DNA of 32,679 bases from a virus: positions 1 to 32,679 of IMG/VR virus record IMGVR_UViG_3300038695_000065; one strand, written 5' to 3'. Shown in pieces: positions 15,613-22,693 of this stretch (its first letter is position 1; every line of letters starts with the position of its first letter). A program made the position numbers and the translations under genes. The notes beneath the pieces are model-generated. The model was not told where the DNA came from. It saw nothing but the letters and a program-made list of their open reading frames with translations, and did not search any database.

Positions 15613-16586
15613 TAGATAAATTTAAAAGAAAAATGGCTATGCTTTCATTAGCATTGTCTAAAGTAGAAAAATCTTCACTCAATAAAGAGTCGGGTGGGTT
15701 TGATAGCGAAAGCTTATTATCTCAAACTATGAACCAAGGTACCATGGCCGACGCCTTATTAAAGGGTGAAATAACGACTGAAGTAAAAGATTTAAGGTGG
15801 AGAACTTATAAAGTATTAAATGAGAGTGAAAATTTTAAAACTAAGGTAAGTGGTTATGACGAAGACGGTATACCAATAACTGAAACTACTACTTCCGAAA
15901 AAAGAAACCTTAAAAAGGTTAATGTTGATTCGTATGACGATTATGAAGTTGAGTTAGTTATTAATAACGAGGAAACAACAAAATCTACATATGATGAAAT
16001 ATCTAATGAAAGTCTAAAAATTTTAAAGGAAAAAGAAATTGAAGAATATGAAAAAAACAACGATAAATTTGACCTTATTGGAATGGAAGGTGACGGGTCA
16101 ACGGTAGGTGAGATATCATTTCACGATATGGTGTCTGATATGAAAACTGGTAGGTCAATAAACATTACCAGAGAATTAAAACCTAAATTTGAAATTGAAG
16201 AGTACGCTAAAAAATTAGTGATTAGGAATATAAATGATGAAAGTAAGTTATTAGAGTTTTATATTTCTAAATATCCTGACGAATACAACAGAAAAAGTAG
16301 ATTGATGTTGAGTGAGGTTAAAAAGATAAGTAAAAACCCTAGAGCTGTGAATATGTTAGATATAAACGGCGTTGATTTTATAACTGATAGAGCAATAGGC
16401 GCCGATAATGGCATGGAATATTCTTATGTTATAAATAAATTTGACAAAATAATTGAACACAATGGTCACTATGTGTTAAAGTTTTTAGCCACACCAGAAG
16501 TCAATGGTAGATTCATTTTTGATAAATACAGGCAAGAAGCTTTAGAAGAGCGTTATAGGAATAAAGAGAGTAAAAAATCTAGTTAA
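15609..16586 (+). CDS. Conserved hypothetical phage protein, probably structural
   Basis: 325 residues, very rich in Glu, Lys, Asp and Asn, no membrane segment. The N-terminus has IDKFKRKMAMLSLALSKVEK, followed by TMADALLKGEITTEVKDLRW (about 45-64), which looks like a conserved structural-protein stretch. The middle (100-170) is acidic and predicted helical. FITDRAIGADNGMEYSYVIN near 260 starts a compact C-terminal part, and YRQEALEERYRNKESKK ends it. I do not recognise the family with certainty. It closes the coupled sugar operon, which ties it to the cassette in expression but not necessarily in function. Confidence 0.75.
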   Translation: MIDKFKRKMAMLSLALSKVEKSSLNKESGGFDSESLLSQTMNQGTMADALLKGEITTEVKDLRWRTYKVLNESENFKTKVSGYDEDGIPITETTTSEKRNLKKVNVDSYDDYEVELVINNEETTKSTYDEISNESLKILKEKEIEEYEKNNDKFDLIGMEGDGSTVGEISFHDMVSDMKTGRSINITRELKPKFEIEEYAKKLVIRNINDESKLLEFYISKYPDEYNRKSRLMLSEVKKISKNPRAVNMLDINGVDFITDRAIGADNGMEYSYVINKFDKIIEHNGHYVLKFLATPEVNGRFIFDKYRQEALEERYRNKESKKSS

Positions 16587-16617
16587 TGGTTTAGTTTTTA
16601 TTTTTTATACATATATT

Positions 16618-16651
16618 AAATGCGAGGTTAAAAAAAGCCTCGCATTTTTTT
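16618..16651 (+). terminator. Hairpin with T-tract directly before the PhoH start codon
   Basis: AAATGCGAGG, a 10-nt loop, then CCTCGCATTT with seven or more T. It has the shape of a strong intrinsic terminator for the operon ending at 16586, but the next ATG is at 16652 with no spacing. It could instead be a 5'-leader hairpin of the PhoH mRNA, since TATACATA (one mismatch to the late box) lies at 16606-16613. Confidence 0.8.
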
Positions 16652-17398
16652 ATGGCAAAGAGACAACCAAAAAAGACAGAAAAAACAGAAAGAGACCAAA
16701 AGGCTACTAGAAGTAAGCCGACAAGTAAGATACTAACTAAAAGAGTTACCTTAAAGTGTAAGAATGTTAAACAAAAAGAATATGCTAATTTAATTAAAGA
16801 AAAAGAAATCATATTCTGCTCAGGTCCATCTGGTGTAGGTAAAAGTTATGTGGCAATGGCCGTAGCTTTGAAACTACTTCAAGATGGAGATAATTCATTC
16901 AATAAGATATTAATTGTTAAACCAGCTGTAGAAGCTGAAGAAAACCTAGGTTTCTTACCAGGTGATTTAAAAGAAAAGATGGCACCTCATATGGCATCAT
17001 CAATTGATATCGTAGACAAAATAATAGGTAAACCAAATAGACTAAAATTAGAAGAGTCTGAAGAGATTATGATTGAACCGCTGGGCTTCCTTAGGGGTAA
17101 ATCAATTGATAATTCCATATTGGTTATGGAAGAAGCTCAAAATATGTCACCTTCTCAAATGAAAACTCTATTGACAAGGATAGGGTATGGGTCTAAATAC
17201 ATCATCTCAGGTGATATGGACCAATCAGATAGATACAAAGACAGTAAACAAAGTGGATTATATGACGCTATCAATAGACATAAGTTTATTGAAGAGTTAG
17301 GGTTTTTTGAATTTAATGAAAACGACATTGTAAGAAATCCATTGATAACCAAAATGCTTATCAACTATAAAGTAGAAAATAAAGTAATGGATAAATAA
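16652..17398 (+). CDS. PhoH-like P-loop ATPase
   Basis: 248 residues. The first 40 residues are basic and probably disordered (KRQPKKTEKTERDQKATRSK). Walker A is SGPSGVGKS (57-65), with ILIVKPAVEAEENLGFLPGD as the conserved PhoH stretch. Walker B is ILVMEEAQNMSPSQMKTLLT (156-175). SGDMDQSDR (186-194) supplies the sensor. PhoH-like proteins are common in phages and act as ATPases linked to RNA handling or phosphate stress; the phage role is unsettled. The ATG is the first Met in the frame and directly abuts the T-tract of a hairpin. Confidence 0.9.
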   Translation: MAKRQPKKTEKTERDQKATRSKPTSKILTKRVTLKCKNVKQKEYANLIKEKEIIFCSGPSGVGKSYVAMAVALKLLQDGDNSFNKILIVKPAVEAEENLGFLPGDLKEKMAPHMASSIDIVDKIIGKPNRLKLEESEEIMIEPLGFLRGKSIDNSILVMEEAQNMSPSQMKTLLTRIGYGSKYIISGDMDQSDRYKDSKQSGLYDAINRHKFIEELGFFEFNENDIVRNPLITKMLINYKVENKVMDK

Positions 17399-17445
17399 TA
17401 AAGACATTCTGTTCACTTTAGACAAAAAATACGTACAATAATAAT

Positions 17446-17466
17446 ATGAAAATAGGAATAACATTA
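17446..17466 (+). pseudogene. Orphaned 5' end of the gene now starting at 18572
   Basis: ATGAAAATAGGAATAACATTA would encode MKIGITL and then runs into endonuclease sequence with a stop at 17482-17484. The gene at 18572 begins MAQIGITL with the same nucleotides from ATAGG on. The upstream leader here (ACAATAATAAT) looks like the original leader of that gene, cut off by the endonuclease insertion. Confidence 0.7.
17452..17466 (+). repeat. 15-bp direct repeat, left copy, flanking the endonuclease gene
   Basis: ATAGGAATAACATTA, identical to 18581-18595. Its last three bases are the stop codon of the minus-strand endonuclease. Confidence 0.9.
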
Positions 17467-18462
17467 TTCACGTTTAAGATGTGATATGAGATAATCTTTA
17501 TTAGTCCTTTTTAAATGTTTGTAAATCCTCAATTCATTTTTTCTAAAATCCGTTAAATTATTATATTTATTTATAATTTTTTTTAATTCATTTATTGTTA
17601 ATTTAATATTAGACTTTTTATCAGGCATATGTTTAGCGGCTTCATCAACAATTTTAAGTTTCAACAACATTCTATATTCTTTCTCATGTTTATTTTTAAA
17701 TTCATTAAACGAATTATATTTTTTACATAATTTAAATAATTTTTGTTTATTATATATTTTATTATATACATTATTTATTTTTATTTTGTTAACATCATCT
17801 TCTCTTAAAGTTAAGTCAGTGGTTTTATTTATTAGTTTAAGATTATCATTAATTTGTTTCTTAATATCTTTAATATAATTTCTACTTTTTTCGTAAATAT
17901 GAATCAATGTGATATTTTTATTCTTGGTTAAAGATATTTTTAATTCATCATTATTTTCTAAAGTATGCCAATATTTACCCTGATACTCAAAAGCCAATTT
18001 ATATTCTTTGTAATATAAATCTAGTTCATATGGTTTAATTATTTTTCGATTGTTATATGATGCTTTTAAATTTAAAAGTTGATTCATTAAGTCTTCTAAA
18101 ATCATCTGTGGGATACTATATTTAAATGGGGTCATATGAGACGTTAATTCATCTAAATAACCTTTTAAACGAGCAGATTGATAAGCTGGCTCATCAAACT
18201 CTTTTAATTCTCTTATTGAAGTATATTTATTAAAAATTTTTTTTAATTCATTATAATTTAAATCTCTATAACCTAGATTTATTTTAGTTTTGTGACCTTT
18301 TTTATTTCTCCATAATAAAAATTTTTCACTTTTTTTTAAACCCAATCTATACCCTTTATTGTCAATTGAAGATTTAGACTTATTCAAAATTGTTGCTATT
18401 TCTAAATTAGTTTTATTTGAATAAATTTCTTTTAATTTCTTTTCTTGCATTGTAGTCCACAT
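17464..18462 (-). CDS. Free-standing homing-endonuclease-like protein (Vsr/EDxHD-type PD-(D/E)XK core)
   Basis: 332 residues, coded opposite to all its neighbours and visibly more A/T-rich. Residues 1-45 look like a helix-turn-helix (WTTMQEKKLKEIYSNKTNLE, then IATILNKSKSSI). The nuclease core is PYELDLYYKEYKLAFEYQGK followed by YWH (144-166), the E-L-D...E-Y-G.YWH pattern of Vsr-like and EDxHD (I-Bth0305I-type) homing enzymes. Three related DNA-binding-type modules are seen at about 70-110 (AYQSARLKGYLDELTSHM), 241-280 (EYRMLLKLKIVDEAAKHM) and 290-330 (IYKHLKRTNKDYLISHLK). The gene is flanked by a 15-bp direct repeat of the next gene's start, which indicates recent insertion. It likely cuts phage DNA that lacks the insertion and spreads by repair. 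Confidence 0.8.
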   Translation of the reverse strand: MWTTMQEKKLKEIYSNKTNLEIATILNKSKSSIDNKGYRLGLKKSEKFLLWRNKKGHKTKINLGYRDLNYNELKKIFNKYTSIRELKEFDEPAYQSARLKGYLDELTSHMTPFKYSIPQMILEDLMNQLLNLKASYNNRKIIKPYELDLYYKEYKLAFEYQGKYWHTLENNDELKISLTKNKNITLIHIYEKSRNYIKDIKKQINDNLKLINKTTDLTLREDDVNKIKINNVYNKIYNKQKLFKLCKKYNSFNEFKNKHEKEYRMLLKLKIVDEAAKHMPDKKSNIKLTINELKKIINKYNNLTDFRKNELRIYKHLKRTNKDYLISHLKRE

Positions 18463-18571
18463 AATAATCTCTCATTTATAATAATAAATTATAACCAATT
18501 TTCACTAAAAGTGAATAATAAATAAAAAGATATACCTTTTTTATTTTTAGATGGTATATTAAAAATAAAAA

Positions 18572-19153
18572 ATGGCTCAGATAGGAATAACATTAAACGA
18601 AGTAATTAGAGACTATGTAGGTCAACTAAAGTACGTTTATAAGAAATATTACGGTGAAGATTTAGAAGATGTTAAAGTAGAAGACTTTGACTTAGCCAGT
18701 TTTTTCAAGTTTGACTCACAGGAAGCTTTTCATAAGTTTCTATACAGCGAGAGTCCAATGGAAATATTCGCACACGCTGACCAATCATATAAAAATGTCG
18801 GTCCAATTCTAAACAGTTTTATTAACGACATAAACGACTACGAAGAACACGAGGTTATATTATTAAGTAGAGACGTACATAAAAGTAGACCCGCAACACT
18901 ATTCTTTTTATCAAAACTAGGGTTTACTGGTAATAGCATTAAATTCGTGCTTGATACTAAGAAATTATGGGATGATGTAGATGTTTTAGTTACAGCAAAC
19001 CCAGTAGCTTTAGATAGTAAACCTGAAGGTAAAATTTCAGTTAAAATCGAAGCAACTTACAATGAAAATACTGAGTCTGATTATACATTAGAATCAATAT
19101 TAGATTTTATAAATAATGAAGGGCAATTTAAAAAAATAATGAATAATGATTAA
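18572..19153 (+). CDS. HAD / 5'-nucleotidase-like protein, probably inactive
   Basis: 193 residues. The start IGITLNEVIRDYVGQLKYVY resembles the first motif of phage and bacterial 5'(3')-nucleotidase-like HAD proteins (IG.D.DEVLRDF), but the nucleophile and general-acid Asp are replaced (T7, N9). VILLSRD (95-101) corresponds to motif II. KLWDDVDVLVTANPVALD (131-148) corresponds to motif IV, where the usual DD is TA. The fold assignment is an inference from motif order, and the enzyme seems to have lost catalysis. The endonuclease insertion just upstream appears to have supplied a new ATG-GCT-CAG start in place of ATG-AAA. It overlaps the next gene by 8 bp. Confidence 0.7.
   Translation: MAQIGITLNEVIRDYVGQLKYVYKKYYGEDLEDVKVEDFDLASFFKFDSQEAFHKFLYSESPMEIFAHADQSYKNVGPILNSFINDINDYEEHEVILLSRDVHKSRPATLFFLSKLGFTGNSIKFVLDTKKLWDDVDVLVTANPVALDSKPEGKISVKIEATYNENTESDYTLESILDFINNEGQFKKIMNND
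18581..18595 (+). repeat. 15-bp direct repeat, right copy
   Basis: ATAGGAATAACATTA inside codons 4-8 of the gene starting at 18572; identical to 17452-17466. The 1114 bp between the copies contain the endonuclease gene. Confidence 0.9.
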
Positions 19154-19496
19154 AATATTTGGAGATTTATATTACATCGACTTTGAAAAGTTAGATGCCT
19201 TTGTGGCTGATGGTCAAAAAGATAATGTATTTAAAACAGTGGATAAAGAATATAACTATGATAATGAATTGGTAAAGACGAAAATGATTGAAACTGCTGA
19301 ACCTACCACTAAAGAAGTTAACGTCGTGAGATATGAAATAATTAGAAATTTCATTGACGATATCTCAATGGCTGGTGGTACAAGTGACGAACATGATGAA
19401 ATGTTGGGGTCTAATAATCTAATTAAAACCGATGTAAAATTTAAATTAGCGTATAATACTCTAATTTTTTATAAGATATTAAAAAAAATTGATTAA
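19146..19496 (+). CDS. Small hypothetical protein
   Basis: 116 residues with a mixed alpha/beta look: IKIFGDLYYIDFEKLDAFVA opens like two strands and a helix. The middle VVRYEIIRNFIDDISMAG and the end YNTLIFYKILKKID are helical. No known motif is visible. It overlaps the HAD-like gene by 8 bp, and the next gene's ATG lies 4 nt after its stop, so the three are one transcription unit. I do not recognise a family. Confidence 0.7.
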   Translation: MIKIFGDLYYIDFEKLDAFVADGQKDNVFKTVDKEYNYDNELVKTKMIETAEPTTKEVNVVRYEIIRNFIDDISMAGGTSDEHDEMLGSNNLIKTDVKFKLAYNTLIFYKILKKID

Positions 19497-19500
19497 AAAA

Positions 19501-20616
19501 ATGGAAAACGAAAAAAAACAAGTACAAGTAAAAGAATTTATAAGTAAAATTGATAATAAAGATTTTGGTTTATATTTCTTTACTTTGGATACAAAAGGTA
19601 ACCCAACTGCTGGTATTGCTAATATATACGAGCACGTTAAAGTCTTAAATGATTTAGGGTATAAAGCTCATATATTACACGAAAAAGATGACTATCATGG
19701 CGTTGAAGAATGGTTAGGTGAAGAGTACGCTAAACTACCACACGTTTCAATTGAACAACAAAATTTAAAACTAGTTGCAATAGATTACATTATTGTACCT
19801 GAGATTTTTGCTAACGTAATGGAGCAAGTAAAAGACTTCCCATGTAAGAAAATAGTATTTTCACAGTCCTATTCTTACATCTTAGAATTTTTACCAATTG
19901 GTAATAGGTGGGATTTAAACTTTGGCTTTACTGATGTAATCACAACATCTGAAAGACAGTCAGAGTACATCAAAGACCTATTTCCAAGTATCGACACTCA
20001 TATCATACCGCCGTCAATACCTGAGTACTTTAAAACGACTGATAAGATTAAAAAACCGATTGTCTCTATTGTAACTAGAGACCAGAAAGCTGCACTAAGA
20101 TTGGTTAAGTCGTTCTACTTACAACATCCAATGTATAAATGGATTACGTTTAGAGAACTTAGAGGTTTACCTAGAAAAACGTTTGCTGAGCAACTAGGTG
20201 AGTCTTGTCTAGCTATATGGGTTGATGATGAATCCAGTTTTGGAACATTCCCTATTGAAGCTATGGAGTGTGACACACCTGTTATAGGTAAGATACCTGC
20301 TATGATTCCTGAATGGATGGAAGACGATAGTTCGGATGAACAACAAATTAGTTTGAAAGATAATGGTGTTTGGACTAATAACGAATTATCTATACCTAAT
20401 TTAGTGTCAGAGTTCATGAGAGTATGGTTAGAAGATAATGTACCTAATACCTTAATGGAAGGTGTTAAAAAATCTAAAGGTCAATACACTGAAGATAAGC
20501 AAGTTGAAAATATCAAACGTGTATATGGTAATCTAATTGCTAATAGAAGAAGTGAGTTTGAAGCACTTATTGATATAACTAAAGAAAAAGAAAAAGAAAA
20601 CAAAGATGAAAAATAA
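19501..20616 (+). CDS. GT4-like glycosyltransferase
   Basis: 371 residues from ATG 19501; a TTG start at 19489 inside the previous gene is possible but less likely. The N-lobe has YFFTLDTKGNPTAGIANIYE, where family 4 enzymes often have a Gly-rich acceptor loop, and VSIEQQN...IDYIIVPEIFAN. The C-lobe has PIVSIVTRDQKAALRLVKSF and CLAIWVDDESSFGTFPIEAM, an E-x7-E-like site near the donor. VIGKIPAMIPEWM follows. The tail (KEKEKENKDEK) is charged. It overlaps the next GT gene by 11 bp, so the two are probably used together. The donor is unknown. Confidence 0.8.
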   Translation: MENEKKQVQVKEFISKIDNKDFGLYFFTLDTKGNPTAGIANIYEHVKVLNDLGYKAHILHEKDDYHGVEEWLGEEYAKLPHVSIEQQNLKLVAIDYIIVPEIFANVMEQVKDFPCKKIVFSQSYSYILEFLPIGNRWDLNFGFTDVITTSERQSEYIKDLFPSIDTHIIPPSIPEYFKTTDKIKKPIVSIVTRDQKAALRLVKSFYLQHPMYKWITFRELRGLPRKTFAEQLGESCLAIWVDDESSFGTFPIEAMECDTPVIGKIPAMIPEWMEDDSSDEQQISLKDNGVWTNNELSIPNLVSEFMRVWLEDNVPNTLMEGVKKSKGQYTEDKQVENIKRVYGNLIANRRSEFEALIDITKEKEKENKDEK

Positions 20617-21394
20617 AAATGATATCACAGTAATCACGCCTCTTTATAATGTGGACGAGACTTTACTTAATAATGCTATCAAGTCGATAGCAATGCAAGA
20701 AACAAAACCAGATACGGTAATGTTTGTTGTTGGTACCGATAAAGACCATGGTGTTTTATCTGATTTAATGAAAAATTACGATTTGAATTTTGATGTTATT
20801 AAACATGACAAATCAACTGATTTTCAAGCTCAAATGAATCTAGGTGTTGAAAATTGCAAAAGTAAATGGTTTATCTTTTTAGAGCAAGACGATGAGTTAA
20901 GTGGAAAATGGGTAAGTAACGTTGTGAAGTATAGAGAAGTTTATACTGACACTCAAATATTTCTACCAATAATATTAGACGTGGACCCTCAAAGCAATTT
21001 TATTGGGTTCACTAACGAAGCTGTATGGGCATCTCAATTCTCAGATGAAATGGGTGTGTTGGATAATGCTGCACTATTGAGGTATCAAAATTTTAATATG
21101 GATGGAATGGCCATGTTAAAAGAAGCATATCAAGAATTCGGTGGACTTAAAGAAAGCATGAAATTGAGTTTTATAAGTGAATTCCTATTAAGGTTTACAT
21201 TCAATTCATGTAAAGTGATGATTATCCCTAAATTAGGGTATAAACATCTAAATGACAGAGAAGGTAGCTTATTTAACTCTTATAAAAAAGAGTTAACGCC
21301 AGATGAATCAAGATGGTGGTTATCTTTGGCTAAGAAGGAATATTTCCACGTCAATGACAGAAATATCCTTTATGAAAAAACAGAAAAATCTTAA
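20606..21394 (+). CDS. GT2-type glycosyltransferase
   Basis: 262 residues. ITVITPLYNVDETLLNNAIK (7-26) is the classic family 2 start, and SIAMQETKPDTVMFVVGTD follows. QAQMNLGVENCKSKWFIFLE leads into the DXD-like QDD (94-96). The C-terminal half has FGGLKESMKLSFISEFLLRF and YKHLNDREGSLFNSYKKEL, which fits acceptor-side sequences. It starts 11 nt before the end of the GT4-like gene, and its own stop overlaps the sigma factor start (TAATG). Thus sugar genes and late sigma are on one message. Confidence 0.85.
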   Translation: MKNKNDITVITPLYNVDETLLNNAIKSIAMQETKPDTVMFVVGTDKDHGVLSDLMKNYDLNFDVIKHDKSTDFQAQMNLGVENCKSKWFIFLEQDDELSGKWVSNVVKYREVYTDTQIFLPIILDVDPQSNFIGFTNEAVWASQFSDEMGVLDNAALLRYQNFNMDGMAMLKEAYQEFGGLKESMKLSFISEFLLRFTFNSCKVMIIPKLGYKHLNDREGSLFNSYKKELTPDESRWWLSLAKKEYFHVNDRNILYEKTEKS

Positions 21395-22134
21395 TGGCAA
21401 AAAAAAGAGGACGTAAAAGAATCAAAGGTTTATATTTTGGCCCTGAAGAAGAGGAAGCCGTTGTTAGGTTTTTGAATGAAGAAGACCCTATTAAAAGAGA
21501 TAAAATTTATAATAAGCACTTAAGAGCTGCTTTTAATACAATGATTGAGTCTATTATTAGACGTTATAAATTATATAGGAAAACTTATACTTTTGAAAAC
21601 CTACATGGTGACACACTCTCTTACCTTATGTTAAAAGCTGATAAATTTAAACCAGAAAAAGGTAAAAGAGCTTACTCGTATTACGGAACTATATGTAAAA
21701 ACTATATATTAGGATTATTGATTAAAGATGAGAAGAATATGAGGCAGACGCTGGAGTTCACGTCATCAATTAATAAGGTGCATGAAAAGGACGAGTTTAT
21801 TTACCATTTATCGGATACCGATTATATGCTAAGCGACTTAATAGATACCATGTGCGATGAGATTAAAAGTGAGTTAAACGGCGAAGATGAGGGTAAAAAG
21901 AAATTAACAGAGAATGAACGTAAAGTAGGCGAAGCTCTAATTTCTATTTTAGGAAACTGGGAAACTTTATTTGAGTCACTAAGTGGCGGTTCCAAATTCA
22001 ATAAGAATAGCATACTTAGTACAATTAGAGAATACACAGGGTTAGTAACTAAAGACATTAGGATTGCTATGCGGAGATATAAGACAATATATGAGCTAAC
22101 TAAAGCTGATAAAATAAATAAGGGTTTTTTATAA
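21394..22134 (+). CDS. Late-transcription sigma factor (T4 gp55-like)
   Basis: 246 residues. The basic start (AKKRGRKRIKGLYFGPEEEE) is followed by a sigma region 2-like block at about 47-115: NTMIESIIRRYKLYRKTYTF, then ENLHGDTLSYLMLKADKFKP and KRAYSYYGTICKNYILGLLI, similar in layout to T4 gp55 (helices with HAYITQACFNAFV). The C-terminal part (150-240) is helical and lacks an evident region 4, as in gp55. It would bind host core polymerase and direct it to TATAAATA promoters, which are present at 5168, 5192 and 22184. The match is by eye, and a sigma-like function is fairly safe. Confidence 0.75.
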   Translation: MAKKRGRKRIKGLYFGPEEEEAVVRFLNEEDPIKRDKIYNKHLRAAFNTMIESIIRRYKLYRKTYTFENLHGDTLSYLMLKADKFKPEKGKRAYSYYGTICKNYILGLLIKDEKNMRQTLEFTSSINKVHEKDEFIYHLSDTDYMLSDLIDTMCDEIKSELNGEDEGKKKLTENERKVGEALISILGNWETLFESLSGGSKFNKNSILSTIREYTGLVTKDIRIAMRRYKTIYELTKADKINKGFL

Positions 22135-22183
22135 TTATTATCTTTTTTTTTTTTAGGTATTTAATAAAAATAAAGTTTTTATC

Positions 22184-22195
22184 TATTTATAAATA
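22184..22195 (+). promoter_or_regulatory. Palindromic late-type box (TATTTATAAATA)
   Basis: TATAAATA at 22188-22195 on the plus strand, overlapping TATTTATA (a minus-strand late box) at 22184-22191. It follows a run of 12 T at 22143-22154 and precedes the HNH remnant and the 22319 structural operon by about 120 nt. Confidence 0.5.
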
Positions 22196-22201
22196 AACAC
22201 A

Positions 22202-22306
22202 TGTATTATTAATGCTTTAAGTAATTTACAACCATTGTGGGCAACTACAAGGGAAATTAATGGTATGATATATGAAGGTAACCTAAATAAGTATAACAAA
22301 TATTAA
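22202..22306 (+). pseudogene. C-terminal remnant of an HNH homing endonuclease
   Basis: An open stretch of 34 codons with no start reads CIINALSNLQPLWATTREIN and then GMIYEGNLNKYNKY before TAA. The NLQPLW...NLNK pattern is the hallmark C-terminal end of HNH homing endonucleases, whose upstream His and Asn motifs are missing here. An in-frame TAA lies just upstream, so it cannot be expressed as part of a longer protein. It is therefore a deletion scar between the sigma factor and the structural operon. Confidence 0.65.
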
Positions 22307-22318
22307 AAATATAAGATT

Positions 22319-22687
22319 TTGCCTAGAAGTAAAAAACAAGAAATAAAAATAAATGATAACAGTTCTCTTCAAGGATTGTTACAAGAAGTCTACAATAACG
22401 CTTGTAATCAAATAACTGACGCTCAAAAGGTCGTTAATGAAATTGGTGTTGGTTCGGTACCTGAAGATGTAGATGATTGGGCTAAAGTAGCCAAAGCTAA
22501 AACTGATGCTTTAAAGGTTAAAGATTCTGCAATAAAAACTAAATTAGATGTAGGTAGACTTCAAAGTGATATTATTAAATTTAGTGGTGAAATTAAAACC
22601 GCCTTAGATAATAATCCAGAAGTAGTATCTAACGATAGTTTTGCTAAGATTAGAGAAATGATTAACGAGTCTAAAAGTAAAGAATAA
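22319..22687 (+). CDS. Conserved hypothetical phage protein with TTG start
   Basis: 122 residues. There is no in-frame ATG until near the end, so the TTG at 22319 (TTG CCT AGA AGT) is the best start. The protein is helical: SSLQGLLQEVYNNACNQITD (17-36), then WAKVAKAKTDALKVKDSAIK and TKLDVGRLQSDIIKFSGEIK, giving long coiled-coil-like helices. From memory this type of protein is conserved in Bacteroidetes phages and sometimes sits near packaging or structural genes, but I cannot assign it. It opens the structural operon, only 12 nt after the HNH scar, which may have removed an original ATG. Confidence 0.75.
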   Translation: MPRSKKQEIKINDNSSLQGLLQEVYNNACNQITDAQKVVNEIGVGSVPEDVDDWAKVAKAKTDALKVKDSAIKTKLDVGRLQSDIIKFSGEIKTALDNNPEVVSNDSFAKIREMINESKSKE

Positions 22688-22693
22688 GATTTA

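Noticed and set aside
17401-17445. Clear promoter before the orphaned MKIGITL start
   Set aside because: No TAnnTTTG or TATAAATA is present; only an A/T-rich leader is visible.
18499-18514. Small hairpin TTCACT-aaa-AGTGAA upstream of the endonuclease gene
   Set aside because: Six base pairs in very A/T-rich sequence is too weak to call a terminator or operator.
22143-22154. Run of 12 T as a phase-variable tract or terminator
   Set aside because: It is non-coding, and no convincing stem precedes it; kept only as a note.
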